From: Mollicutes bacterium
GTDB lineage: Bacteria > Bacillota_I > Bacilli_A > Izemoplasmatales > Izemoplasmataceae
Length of the DNA: 62,009 nt
Direction of reading: 5' to 3'
Assembly (NCBI GenBank): GCA_003551005.1
Contig: PULR01000024.1
Location: 1 to 62,009 of the forward strand
Shown: positions 50,480 through 57,925 of the stretch, one piece after another
Layout of the letters: every line of letters starts with the position of its first letter
Numbering within the stretch: position 1 is the first letter of the stretch
Notes under the pieces: generated by a model
Told to the model about the DNA's origin: nothing
The model's database searches: none
What the model saw: only the letters and a program-made list of their open reading frames with translations
Translations under genes and position numbers: made by a program

Positions 50480-50941
50480 ATGAGAAATGAATTCTCTAAG
50501 AAATACATGCCCGTCATCATCTTTTTCTGGAGCGTCGTCGCGACGTTGATGATCTTCGCTCCGGCTTTAAGCTACAACGAGGTGAGTGTCACCGGCGTCG
50601 AGATTGCTTTCGGTACCGACCTCGCTGAAGATTTCATCCAAGGCGAGCTCGAGCTCAACTCCTATGCCGTCGTCGCCTATTTCTCCCCGCTAGCCGCCGG
50701 GCTGCTGACGCTTATCATGCGACAGGGGAACATGTTCTCTTTGGCGATGTTCGTGCTTGCTGCGGTGCTTTTCTTCCTGATGCCCAACTACATCGAGGTT
50801 GTCAACAACGGCGGAGAAGTCGCTAACGACGTGGACTGGAACCATTCCTTCGGTGTGATTCTTGCCGCTTTCGCCTCCGTGCTTGCGGCATTAGGCGAGA
50901 TGCTTCACATTTCCATGGAAGACATGGAAGGCAACTATTGA
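50480..50941 (+). CDS. hypothetical membrane protein
   Basis: A 153-residue protein with four hydrophobic segments (about residues 10-28, 60-77, 83-97, 121-138) and an acidic outside loop between the first two. I do not recognise the family. The GTG at 50471 lies inside the ribosome site, so ATG 50480 is preferred. It is a single gene between its own promoter and a weak terminator. Its layout resembles small stress-type membrane proteins, but there is no motif to support a function. Confidence 0.72.
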   Translation: MRNEFSKKYMPVIIFFWSVVATLMIFAPALSYNEVSVTGVEIAFGTDLAEDFIQGELELNSYAVVAYFSPLAAGLLTLIMRQGNMFSLAMFVLAAVLFFLMPNYIEVVNNGGEVANDVDWNHSFGVILAAFASVLAALGEMLHISMEDMEGNY

Positions 50942-50952
50942 CGCGTGAATCG

Positions 50953-50980
50953 AGGCTCCGGTGAAACGGGGCTTTTCTTT
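50953..50980 (+). terminator. rho-independent terminator
   Basis: An imperfect 8-bp stem AGGCTCCG/CGGGGCTT (two G-U pairs) is followed by TTCTTTTC. Confidence 0.65.
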
Positions 50981-51015
50981 TCTTGATGAGTGGTTTCTGT
51001 GGGGGGTGCAATCAC

Positions 51016-51609
51016 ATGAAACGGGGTCTTTTCAGTTCCATCGCGCCGCTTTATGGCTGCTTCTTTCAATTCCAGCTGCGAATGTATCGAAAATTCTTGT
51101 TGTTGCCTTCCCTGGAGCGTGTAGTGGGAAGCCGGGCCAAGGTGCTGGACGTTGGTTTCGGAACGGGGGCCTTGATGCAGGCCCTTCTTGAACAGGGGCA
51201 TGATGTGGCCGGGGTCGATTATTCCACGGGTATGCTACGGGTGGCGCGGAAGAAGTTGAAAACCGGGGGCGCCCTTCTCTTCCACGAGGATGTGAGGGAG
51301 GGCCTGTCATTTGAAACGGACAGCTTCGATGTTGTCTTTGCCGCCTATGTCGTGCATGGTCTGTCCAGTTATGCTCGCAGGGTTGCTCTTGAAGAGATGG
51401 CGCGCGTCGCCCGTAAAGCTGTCATTCTCTTTGAGCACAGCGATTCTCCCGGGTTGATGGTCAATGCGGTGGAGTGGCTTGAAGGCAATCACTTCGCAAC
51501 GTTTAAAAAGGAGCGGGCGGCGCTTTTGGCATCCATTTTTGATTGGTGTGAGACGATTCCTTTCTCGAAACGCTCCGTTGTGTATGTCTGTCAGCAGGAC
51601 ATCTTGTGA
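51016..51609 (+). CDS. class I SAM-dependent methyltransferase
   Basis: A 197-residue cytosolic methyltransferase of the UbiE/Methyltransf_11 type. Motif I is VLDVGFGTGALMQALL near residue 38, the acidic end of strand 2 is VAGVDYSTGML near residue 59, and motif II/post-II lies in FDVVFAAYVVHGL near residue 97. It starts MKRGLFSSIAPLYGCFF, which resembles UbiE-like start regions. ATG 51016 is preceded by GGGGGGTG; the frame extends to 50983 (adding a Cys-x-x-Cys), but without a ribosome site. The substrate is not evident. Confidence 0.82.
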   Translation: MKRGLFSSIAPLYGCFFQFQLRMYRKFLLLPSLERVVGSRAKVLDVGFGTGALMQALLEQGHDVAGVDYSTGMLRVARKKLKTGGALLFHEDVREGLSFETDSFDVVFAAYVVHGLSSYARRVALEEMARVARKAVILFEHSDSPGLMVNAVEWLEGNHFATFKKERAALLASIFDWCETIPFSKRSVVYVCQQDIL

Positions 51610-51665
51610 AGGGAATTCTCTGAAGGTATAATACATGTGGATAGTCTTTAAGGGAGGTTGGTATC

Positions 51666-52415
51666 ATGAACCTTGAGAACCGGGTCATTATCGTCACAGG
51701 GGCCGCAAGTGGCGTCGGTCGTGAAAGCGTCAAACTGCTGCTCGAAGCCGGCGCTCGTGTGATGGCTTGCGACATAGACGAAACGGGACTGCGCAGCCTT
51801 GAAGAGGAATGCAGGGATACTAGCGCTCACTTGCGGACGAAAGTTGTCGATGTTTCGAAAGCGGAGGCCGTCAAGGAACTCATTGACTCGACGCTCGAGA
51901 CATTCGGAACCTTGAACGGCATGTTCAACAATGCCGGCATCCGTGATGGGACACACTTTGATTCGCTTGATCCGGATCTGTATCACGAGCATCTCGACAC
52001 CAATCAACACAGCGTCTTCTATGGTATGCACTACGCCGCCCGGGCGATGCAGAGGCTTGGTGTCGAAGGGACGATTGTCAATACCGCTTCCATCCGCAGC
52101 TATTTCGGCGCTCAGAAAAGTTTTCGCTACAGCGCCGCCAAGGCTGCCGTCGTCTCAATGACGAAATCCGGCGCGGACGCACTGGCGAAAGACAACATCC
52201 GCGTAGTCGGCGTCGCTCCGGCTTTCATCGACACCGGATTGCTTGAATCCGTTCCCGAAGAACGCCGGGAACGCCTGAAAGGCCGTCACCTGCGCGGCAA
52301 ACTTCTAGAAGCCGAAGAAGTCGCCCGTGTGGTCCGCTTCCTCTTCAGCGACGAAAGCGTGGCGATCAACGGCGCAACGATTCTCGCTGATGATGGATAC
52401 CTCGCTGTTCGCTGA
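51666..52415 (+). CDS. short-chain dehydrogenase/reductase
   Basis: A 249-residue NAD(P)-dependent oxidoreductase of the classical SDR family. The cofactor motif TGAASGVG (residues 11-18), FNNAG near residue 88, the catalytic Ser in NTASIRSYF near residue 141 and Tyr-x-x-x-Lys in YSAAKAA near residue 158 are all present. CDID at the end of strand 2 (Asp37) suggests NAD(H) rather than NADP(H). AGGGAGGTTGG precedes the ATG. The tail of this gene, from about 52387 on, has been duplicated downstream with the two-peptide module. The substrate is not known. Confidence 0.92.
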   Translation: MNLENRVIIVTGAASGVGRESVKLLLEAGARVMACDIDETGLRSLEEECRDTSAHLRTKVVDVSKAEAVKELIDSTLETFGTLNGMFNNAGIRDGTHFDSLDPDLYHEHLDTNQHSVFYGMHYAARAMQRLGVEGTIVNTASIRSYFGAQKSFRYSAAKAAVVSMTKSGADALAKDNIRVVGVAPAFIDTGLLESVPEERRERLKGRHLRGKLLEAEEVARVVRFLFSDESVAINGATILADDGYLAVR

Positions 52416-52427
52416 ATGCACCAATAC

Positions 52428-52454
52428 GCCGACCTCGATGGGGGTCGGCTTTTA
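52428..52454 (+). terminator. terminator of SDR gene (unit 1)
   Basis: Stem GCCGACC/GGTCGGC with an eight-base loop, followed by TTTTAA. Confidence 0.8.
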
Positions 52455-52467
52455 ACTAGTGGTTAAT

Positions 52468-52496
52468 TTGACATGAAAACGTCTTGCATTTTAGCA
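52468..52496 (+). promoter_or_regulatory. decayed promoter of unit 1
   Basis: TTGACA (52468-52473) is kept, but 17 bases later the -10 reads TTAGCA, against TATATT in unit 2. The palindrome seen in unit 2 is broken here. Confidence 0.5.
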
Positions 52497-52551
52497 TGAA
52501 AATGGAAGGGGACAGCCAGTGACTAGTCCAACCGACTGGGAAGTGATAATT

Positions 52552-52653
52552 ATGAAAGCCACAAGAAAGTAGTAAAAAGCTCATCAGGACCCGACATTTC
52601 CGATGCACTTTCATCAAGTTCTACTTACAAGGTTTGACATTGTCACGTCAGTA
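52552..52653 (+). pseudogene. decayed copy of peptide A
   Basis: From ATG 52552 the frame reads Met-Lys-Ala-Thr-Arg-Lys and then two stops (TAG TAA). The same frame goes on to end in HFHQVLLTRFDIVT, which aligns with HFDQMLRTRFDIVT of the intact peptide A at 52993. Position and frame both match, so this is a disabled paralogue. Confidence 0.7.
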
Positions 52654-52690
52654 GACACCTGGAGAAGCCTGTTTTCCAGGGGGTGAAAGT

Positions 52691-52825
52691 ATGTTGAAAC
52701 TTATTGACAGAATCACAGCATTGAACCAGATTCTGAAGGACCAGCATAAGGAGCAGAACATGCAGGTGGAAAGTTTTGTCGAACAGGCAGTGAAGGTCAA
52801 GCTGAATCCCCTGACCCGTAACTGA
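52691..52825 (+). CDS. peptide B, copy 1 (44 residues)
   Basis: A 44-residue peptide starting MLKLIDRITALNQ and ending VKVKLNPLTRN. It is a clear paralogue of copy 2 at 53130, with the same length and near-identical C-terminus (QAVKVKLNP). GGGGGTG lies four to six bases before the ATG. Although its upstream partner and promoter have decayed, the reading frame is kept and most changes are conservative (Ile/Leu/Val, Asp/Glu), which points to coding constraint. There is no signal peptide or Cys. It could form an amphipathic helix. No known family. Confidence 0.65.
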   Translation: MLKLIDRITALNQILKDQHKEQNMQVESFVEQAVKVKLNPLTRN

Positions 52826-52861
52826 TGATGGATATCCCGCTGTTCGCTGCATGCCTCAATA

Positions 52862-52890
52862 CGCCGACCTCGATCGAGGTCGGCGTTTTA
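52862..52890 (+). terminator. terminator hairpin of unit 1/2 junction
   Basis: A perfect 24-base palindrome from 52862 (arms CGCCGACCTCGA and its complement), then TTTTA. It ends the peptide B copy 1 transcript and is homologous to the SDR terminator at 52428. Confidence 0.85.
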
Positions 52891-52906
52891 AATAGAAGTG
52901 GCCCAC

Positions 52907-52935
52907 TTGACATGAAAAATATTTTCATGTATATT
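52907..52935 (+). promoter_or_regulatory. promoter with operator palindrome, two-peptide unit 2
   Basis: TTGACA (52907-52912), 17-base spacer, TATATT (52930-52935). The spacer is filled by an inverted repeat, ACATGAAAA / TTTTCATGT with an ATA centre (52910-52930), which overlaps both hexamers. A dimeric repressor bound there would exclude polymerase; its identity is unknown. Confidence 0.75.
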
Positions 52936-52992
52936 ATGTAAACGCAAGAGGCTGGTTAGCGTCCCAACCCACAGACAATAAGGAGTGATGAC

Positions 52993-53091
52993 ATGAAACG
53001 CATTAAAAAGCAGAAATCGACACTCAAGACACTTGAGCAGCATTTCGATCAGATGCTGCGCACACGGTTCGACATTGTCACACGCAAGTGA
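52993..53091 (+). CDS. peptide A (32 residues, strongly basic)
   Basis: A 32-residue peptide starting MKRIKKQKSTLK and ending RTRFDIVTRK, with about ten Lys/Arg against three acidic residues. AAGGAG lies seven to eight bases before the ATG (AGGAGTGATGAC). The C-terminal half could form an amphipathic helix. It has a disabled paralogue at 52552. No secretion signal or double-glycine leader is seen. Charge and size would suit a membrane-active peptide, an RNA- or DNA-binding peptide or an antitoxin-like partner, but no family is recognised. Confidence 0.65.
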   Translation: MKRIKKQKSTLKTLEQHFDQMLRTRFDIVTRK

Positions 53092-53111
53092 GCTTTGTGA
53101 CCGGTTTGAAT

Positions 53112-53128
53112 CTATCAGGAGGTGATAG
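53112..53128 (+). promoter_or_regulatory. hairpin presenting the ribosome site of peptide B
   Basis: CTATCA/TGATAG stem with the loop GGAGG: the Shine-Dalgarno of peptide B copy 2 lies exactly in a hairpin loop, two to four bases before the start codon. Confidence 0.55.
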
Positions 53129-53129
53129 C

Positions 53130-53264
53130 ATGATGAAGCTTATCGAAATGGTAACCGCATTGAACATGACTTATGAAGATACACGCAAAAGTGAAAACAA
53201 GCAAATCGATAGCTATGTCGATCAAGCGGTGAAGGTCAAGCTGAATCCCTTGAGCCGGAACTAA
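53130..53264 (+). CDS. peptide B, copy 2 (44 residues)
   Basis: A 44-residue peptide starting MMKLIEMVTALN and ending VDQAVKVKLNPLSRN. It shares its length and C-terminus with copy 1 at 52691. The middle (EDTRKSENKQ) is highly polar, and the net charge is near zero. It follows peptide A by 38 bases on the same transcript. The ribosome site AGGAGGTGATAG sits in a small hairpin. A weak TGTTGT/ACAACA stem follows the stop. Conservation between copies implies the peptide product, not only the RNA, matters. The function is unknown. Confidence 0.7.
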   Translation: MMKLIEMVTALNMTYEDTRKSENKQIDSYVDQAVKVKLNPLSRN

Positions 53265-53296
53265 TGTTGTATTTTACAACAAATTGGTTGTTCCTA

Positions 53297-53325
53297 TTGA
53301 AATATCATGCCTTATACGTTACTAT
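53297..53325 (+). promoter_or_regulatory. promoter of M-box/mgtE
   Basis: TTGAAA (53297-53302), 17-base spacer, TACTAT (53320-53325), about 35 bases before the aptamer. Confidence 0.65.
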
Positions 53326-53354
53326 ACATAAGGTTACGATACATATGCATAACA

Positions 53355-53567
53355 AGAGTGCTTACGTTAGGTGAGGCTCCTATACAGATAGACGCTGCTG
53401 CCCGGAAATGTCGAAAGATGCCAACGGGTCAACAGACACTGCCGACTTAAGGCTTGTCTAATGCAGCTGGCGGAAGCCAACGCTGTATAGTGCCAAAACT
53501 CAACGAAGGTAAGATGGTTATCTGAGGTTTTGGATAATCTGAGCCTGCCGTTGAGGCAGGCTTTTTT
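53355..53567 (+). ncRNA. M-box magnesium riboswitch (ykoK leader)
   Basis: The aptamer carries the conserved ykoK blocks GTTAGGTGAGGCTCCTATA (53366-53384), ACGCTGCTGCCC, GCCAACGGGTCAACAG, TAATGCAGCTGG and TGTATAGTGCCAAAACTC, in the right order and spacing; CTTAC/GTAAG close the P1 helix (53361-53365 with 53509-53513). The expression platform ends in a terminator, GCCTGCC/GGCAGGC (53543-53561) with T6. High Mg2+ should favour the terminator and shut off mgtE. Confidence 0.95.
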
Positions 53568-53592
53568 GATAGTCAGCCAAAGGAGGTGTGGT

Positions 53593-53670
53593 ATGGACAG
53601 TAGTCATTATCCGCTCGAGTCGTCGAGGGTTGCACGTTTGTATCTTGTCCTGTATCGCTTGCTTGTGTGA
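53593..53670 (+). CDS. 25-residue micro-ORF between M-box and mgtE
   Basis: ATG 53593 lies six bases after AAAGGAGGTG and opens a 25-codon frame (MDSSHYPLESSRVARL, then a hydrophobic Tyr/Leu-rich end) that stops at 53670, 30 bases before mgtE. Its ribosome site is stronger than that of many real genes here. It could be a leader peptide that adds a translation-based check on mgtE, or a small membrane peptide. There is no known family. Confidence 0.45.
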   Translation: MDSSHYPLESSRVARLYLVLYRLLV

Positions 53671-53700
53671 GAAACATGAAAACCCAAAGGAGGAAACACC

Positions 53701-55098
53701 ATGCTTAAAGAGAACATGAGAATCGTGAACGAAATCCGTGAAATGATCAACGAAAGCGAGACCAGAAAGCTCAAGGAAGTCATCAATGAAATCGAGGACT
53801 ACAATCTAGCGGACTTGATTGAAATCCTGGAGCCAAAGTACCAAGTGGTCGTGTTCCGCCTGCTGGAAAAAGACAAGGCCATCGAGGTCTTCGAGCACAT
53901 TGAACCGGAAGTCCAGCAGGATCTTTTGCAAAACTTCACCGACGAGAAAGCCGTGGAGTTTTTCAAGGGATTGGAACCGGACGACCGCGCCAAATTGATG
54001 GACGAGCTCCCCGCCAAGGTGGCCAAGCGCCTGCTCGCCTCCCTCTCGAATGAGGAGCGGGAATACACGAACCTTGTCATGGGTTATGACACCGGGACCG
54101 CCGGCAACATCATGACTCCCAAGTACATCCGGTTCAAGGAGAACCTGACCGTCGAAGAAGGGTTGAAGAGGCTCCGCGAGGTCGGCTCCGGCTATGAAAA
54201 CCTCTATCAGATCTATGTGACCGATAACAGCCGTCGCTTGATCGGGACTATCGAGCTGACGTCGCTGGTGACAGCCGATCCCAAGCAGAAAGTCTCCGAG
54301 GTCATGGTCACGGACCCCATCAGCGTCACCTACGACGTCCACGACGAAGTCGTCTCGAAGATGCTGCAGGAATCCGACCTGCTCTCCATCCCCGTCATCG
54401 ACAAGGAGAACCGTCTGCTGGGCGCCGTCACGGTTGACGACGCCATTGACGTGCTGGAAGAAGAAGCTCGCGAACAAGCGCTCAGCAACGCCGGTTTCGC
54501 GGACGTGGGCAAGCTGGAGATCGACCGCAGCCGCGTGCTGACCACCGGAAGCCTGCCCTGGGTCTGGCGCATCCGCATGCCCTATCTCATGCTGGCCATG
54601 GCCGGCGGATTGATGGCCGGGTTCTTCATCGAACGCTTCGAGGATACCCTGGCGCAATTCTATGCGCTGGCCTTCTTCATTCCCGTGATCATGGACATGG
54701 GCGGAAATGTCGGCACCCAGTCGTCGACCATTTTCACCCGGGCTGTCGTGCTTGGACAGATTGATTTCAAGCGTTTCCTCAAGCAATGGGGAAGGGAAAT
54801 CGCCATCGGGTTCACGATGGGCGTCATGACCGGCATCCTCGCCGGTGCGATTGTCTATCTCTGGCAGGGTTTCTTCGCAGGTTTCGAATATCCCATACAG
54901 CTGGCGCTCGTCATCGCGGGGGCCCTGGTCGTGACCATCACGGTCGCGAGCGCTGTGGGATTCATCGTCCCCTTTCTTCTCGTGAAACTCGGATTCGACC
55001 AGGCCGCCGGTTCCGTCCCCTTCATCACGACCATCAAGGACATCACCGGCATCCTGATCTATTTCTTGCTCGCGAACATGATTCTGCCCGTGATATGA
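53701..55098 (+). CDS. mgtE: magnesium transporter MgtE
   Basis: A 465-residue Mg2+ channel/transporter. The N domain (helical superhelix, residues 20-130, with LEPDDRAKLMDELP near residue 89), two CBS domains (IMTPKYIRFKENLTVEEGL near residue 139; VMVTDPISV near residue 202), the plug helix, and five membrane helices from about residue 285 can be seen; MDMGGNVGTQSSTIFTRA near residue 336 holds the pore motif. AAAGGAGG precedes the ATG. Expression is placed under Mg2+ control by the M-box upstream. The small membrane protein downstream is probably cotranslated. Confidence 0.97.
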   Translation: MLKENMRIVNEIREMINESETRKLKEVINEIEDYNLADLIEILEPKYQVVVFRLLEKDKAIEVFEHIEPEVQQDLLQNFTDEKAVEFFKGLEPDDRAKLMDELPAKVAKRLLASLSNEEREYTNLVMGYDTGTAGNIMTPKYIRFKENLTVEEGLKRLREVGSGYENLYQIYVTDNSRRLIGTIELTSLVTADPKQKVSEVMVTDPISVTYDVHDEVVSKMLQESDLLSIPVIDKENRLLGAVTVDDAIDVLEEEAREQALSNAGFADVGKLEIDRSRVLTTGSLPWVWRIRMPYLMLAMAGGLMAGFFIERFEDTLAQFYALAFFIPVIMDMGGNVGTQSSTIFTRAVVLGQIDFKRFLKQWGREIAIGFTMGVMTGILAGAIVYLWQGFFAGFEYPIQLALVIAGALVVTITVASAVGFIVPFLLVKLGFDQAAGSVPFITTIKDITGILIYFLLANMILPVI

Positions 55099-55113
55099 TT
55101 GGAGGTGTGTGCA

Positions 55114-55323
55114 TTGAAGGATAAGATGGACCCTCGAAAACAGCTTCACCTACGGATCTGGGGCCCGGGCGTCCTGGCCGCCGTCATCTTTGTGTTTTTC
55201 AACTGGCTGATGACCCCGGATTTCAGTCTCCGTGAAGGCATTCTCCTTTTTGTGGTCTTCTATGCTGTCTGGGTTGTGCTTCACTACATCATGTTGCGCA
55301 AGAAATTCAAGGAATTCTCCTGA
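55114..55323 (+). CDS. small membrane protein downstream of mgtE
   Basis: A 69-residue protein with two hydrophobic segments (about residues 17-33 and 45-60) and basic ends. The start is TTG 55114, six bases after GGAGGTG, with ATG 55126 as another choice; the frame to 55099 would begin at the mgtE stop. It lies 15 bases after mgtE, so it may be part of the magnesium unit, for instance as a small regulator of the transporter. I do not recognise the family. Confidence 0.68.
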   Translation: MKDKMDPRKQLHLRIWGPGVLAAVIFVFFNWLMTPDFSLREGILLFVVFYAVWVVLHYIMLRKKFKEFS

Positions 55324-55435
55324 GGCGCCCTTTATGTGGCGCCTTTTTCATAGATGGTGGCGAATGGTTGTCCGCTGATGTATAATGAAGATACAATCCA
55401 TGGTATAGATACGCGTTTTCAGGGGAGGGGCAAGT

Positions 55436-57439
55436 TTGTTCAGAAGGTTCAGACAGATTCATTTTCCCGTTGTTGGCGCCGTCGTCGTCATGGTCGGCCT
55501 GATGTGGGTCGTCTATGCTTCGGGAGCGTCGAGGCTGTGGATCGCATTGGCGGGGACTTTGTTCGTGCTCGCCGCGTCGCTCCTTTTTGCGCTCGCGGTG
55601 AAAACGCATGGAACTCACAACCCTACCTCCCTTGATGGACAATCCGGGCCGTTTTCCTATCATGCCCGCTACGAACGATTTGTCAGAAACAGCGCAACCA
55701 TGATCTGGGAGATCGACGCCGAAGGGACCTTCACCTATCTCTCGCCGAATGCCCGTCAGCTCATCGGTTATCGTCCCGACGAGGTCGTGGGTTCGATGAA
55801 AGCCTGGGATTTTCATCCTCGGGGAGGGGACTCGCATATCAAACGGTTCCTCCTCGACGCTATGGAAGAAGAACGCGCCTTTACGTCCCTCGAGAATCCG
55901 CTGGCGGCCAAGGATGGCAGGATTATCTGGGTTTTGAGCGCCGGGATGCCGCTTTATAATGCGCAAGGACTGTTGATCGGCTATCAGGGCTGGGATATGG
56001 ATATCACCCGTCAGAAGCGTTCCGAGCGTCGTCTGCAGGAAAGCGAAGCGAAGTACCGCCGCCTCTTCGAGAACATGCAGGAAGGGGTCTCGATCAACGA
56101 ACTGGTCTATGATGAGAACGGCAACCTTGTCAATTACCGGATTACCGAAGCCAACCCCGCCTATGAACGGATATTCGGCGTCACACTCGAAGAAATCGAG
56201 GGGAAACTTGCGGATGAGGCTTTTCAGCTTGAGAAACCGCCCTTCTTCGATGTACACCGACGCGTTGCGGAAACTCACGAGCCGGAATCTTTCGAGTGGT
56301 ATTTCTCCGCGCTCGATCAGACGTTCCGACTTTCGGTCTTCCCGCATCGGAAGGATGCGCTCGCCACACTCTACACCGATGTGAGTCGCGAGAAGGACAT
56401 CAAGGAGACGATTGATGCGCTGAGTTATCGGGATAAGCTGACGAAACTTCACAACCGACGCTATTATGAAGAGAGCATCCCCTTTGTCACCCGCAGAGGC
56501 AAGCTCCCCTTGAGTATCATCCTCTGCGATATGAACGCCCTCAAGATCGCCAACGATGCCTTCGGCCACCAAGTCGGCGATGAAATTCTCGTCGAGACCG
56601 CACGAATACTTTCTAGCTACGCCAGGGAGCAGGATGTCCTTGCGCGGATCGGCGGGGACGAATTCATTCTGCTGATGCCCAACACGACCCGTGAGAAGGC
56701 GAAACGGATCATGCTGGATGTCAAGCAGGCATCGCGCAAACAGAACGTCCAGGGCGTTGATCTCTCCTTGTCGTTCGGATTGGCGGTCATGCACTCGGTC
56801 GATGAAGATTTCGATGTTGTCTATCGCCGTGCCGAATCCGCCCTCTATCGTTACAAGCTCAATGAAGGCCCACGTGTCCGGATGCGCATGCTTGACACCA
56901 TCGAGCGCACTCTGGAGACGTCGTATTCGTTCGAGAAGGACCATGGCCGCAACACGAAGTTCTACGCTCTCGAACTCGGAAAGGCGCTCGGACTTTCCGA
57001 CCAGGAGCTTCAAAAACTCGAATATGCAGCTCGCTATCACGATATCGGAAAAGTCGCCCTGCCAAGGGATACCTTGAGCCGCAAGGGACCGCTCCGGGAG
57101 GGTGAATGGCTTGATGTCGTCCGCCACAGCGAGATCGGCTACCGTATTCTCACTAGTATTCCCTCGTTGGCCGATATCGGCGAATATGTGCTGTCGCACC
57201 ATGAAAATTTCGATGGCAGTGGCTATCCGCAAGGTCTCAAGGGAGAAACGATTCCCCTTATCTCACGGATTCTGCGCATCGTGGATTCCTTCGATGCGAT
57301 GACGAGTCCCCGCTCTTATCAAAAGACCCATTCCGAGGCGGAAGCCCTAGCGGAGCTCAAGGCCAAAACAGGCACCCTCTACGACCCTGAACTCGTGGAT
57401 CGGTTCGTGGAAACCAGACGCGACGAGGCTTCATCATGA
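55436..57439 (+). CDS. PAS-PAS-GGDEF-HD-GYP signalling protein
   Basis: A 667-residue membrane protein with two helices (residues 10-30 and 36-55), then PAS domain 1 (near 75-195), PAS domain 2 (near 200-315), a GGDEF domain (RIGGDEF near residue 404) and an HD-GYP domain (YHDIGKVALP near residue 534, HHENFDGSGYPQGLKG near residue 588). GGDEF makes cyclic di-GMP and HD-GYP degrades it; both motifs look intact, although in such fusions the GGDEF part may only bind GTP. The start is TTG 55436 after AGGGGAGGGG. It overlaps the MGMT gene by ATGA. The input signal is unknown. Confidence 0.93.
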   Translation: MFRRFRQIHFPVVGAVVVMVGLMWVVYASGASRLWIALAGTLFVLAASLLFALAVKTHGTHNPTSLDGQSGPFSYHARYERFVRNSATMIWEIDAEGTFTYLSPNARQLIGYRPDEVVGSMKAWDFHPRGGDSHIKRFLLDAMEEERAFTSLENPLAAKDGRIIWVLSAGMPLYNAQGLLIGYQGWDMDITRQKRSERRLQESEAKYRRLFENMQEGVSINELVYDENGNLVNYRITEANPAYERIFGVTLEEIEGKLADEAFQLEKPPFFDVHRRVAETHEPESFEWYFSALDQTFRLSVFPHRKDALATLYTDVSREKDIKETIDALSYRDKLTKLHNRRYYEESIPFVTRRGKLPLSIILCDMNALKIANDAFGHQVGDEILVETARILSSYAREQDVLARIGGDEFILLMPNTTREKAKRIMLDVKQASRKQNVQGVDLSLSFGLAVMHSVDEDFDVVYRRAESALYRYKLNEGPRVRMRMLDTIERTLETSYSFEKDHGRNTKFYALELGKALGLSDQELQKLEYAARYHDIGKVALPRDTLSRKGPLREGEWLDVVRHSEIGYRILTSIPSLADIGEYVLSHHENFDGSGYPQGLKGETIPLISRILRIVDSFDAMTSPRSYQKTHSEAEALAELKAKTGTLYDPELVDRFVETRRDEASS

Positions 57440-57858
57440 TCGATGCGCTCACGGTAGCGGCCATTGAACGCTTCGCGTACGTGATCGGCACCGGTGCGAA
57501 GCGCCTGGGCGGCGAAGCTTATGCCGAGCAGGTCCACCGGGAGCTCGGGGAGTATTTCTGCGGTAAGCGTCGCAAGTTCACCCACCCGCCCGACTTAAGC
57601 GGCACGCCGTTCGAGCGGCAGGTCTATGCCGCTCTGCTGGAGATTCCTTTCGGACAGATAGAGACTTACGGGACCCTGGCTAAAAGACTTGGACGTCCTG
57701 GCGGGGCGCGGGCTGTGGGCAACGCACTTGCCAAGAATCCGCTGCCGATCGTCATTCCTTGTCACCGGGTGGTCGCTACGGGAAATATCGGCGGCTTCAC
57801 CGGCGGTCTGGATGTGAAACGGGCCTTGCTTGCACATGAGGATATCAAACTTCCCTGA
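57436..57858 (+). CDS. ogt: methylated-DNA-[protein]-cysteine S-methyltransferase
   Basis: A 140-residue suicide DNA-repair protein that removes the methyl group from O6-methylguanine. The active-site motif IPCHRVV has Cys109, preceded by the helix-turn-helix GTLAKRLGRPGGARAVGNALAKN. It is shorter than E. coli Ogt (171) because the N-terminal domain is reduced, as in many Bacillota forms. It starts inside the end of the GGDEF/HD-GYP gene. A hairpin at 57883 closes the operon. Confidence 0.95.
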   Translation: MIDALTVAAIERFAYVIGTGAKRLGGEAYAEQVHRELGEYFCGKRRKFTHPPDLSGTPFERQVYAALLEIPFGQIETYGTLAKRLGRPGGARAVGNALAKNPLPIVIPCHRVVATGNIGGFTGGLDVKRALLAHEDIKLP

Positions 57859-57882
57859 ACGGCCCGGAATGCCCGCCATGAA

Positions 57883-57925
57883 AACGCCTCCCCCATATCC
57901 CGAGGGAAAGGGGGAGGCGTTGTTT
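57883..57925 (+). terminator. strong hairpin after ogt
   Basis: A 12-bp stem AACGCCTCCCCC/GGGGGAGGCGTT around a 15-base loop, then TGTTTG. The T run is poor, but the stem is very stable. Confidence 0.7.

Larger units (their letters stand above)
52387..53264 (+). repeat. tandem duplication of a two-peptide module
   Basis: Two copies of a unit of about 435 bases follow each other: unit 1 from 52387 and unit 2 from 52822. Each copy holds, in order, the last codons of the SDR gene (GATGATGGATA and CGCTGTTCGCTG shared), a C+G-rich terminator hairpin, a TTGACATGAAAA promoter region, peptide A and peptide B. Unit 2 carries only a non-coding echo of the SDR tail (its stop TGA reads TGC), which sets the direction: SDR end plus module was copied. 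Unit 1 has decayed; unit 2 is intact. Confidence 0.85.

Noticed and set aside
53806-55149. 447-codon frame antisense to mgtE
   Set aside because: Charged, low-complexity reverse reading of a clear transporter gene.
55307-57232. 641-codon frame antisense to the GGDEF/HD-GYP gene
   Set aside because: It mirrors a protein with intact catalytic motifs; no ribosome site or family match.
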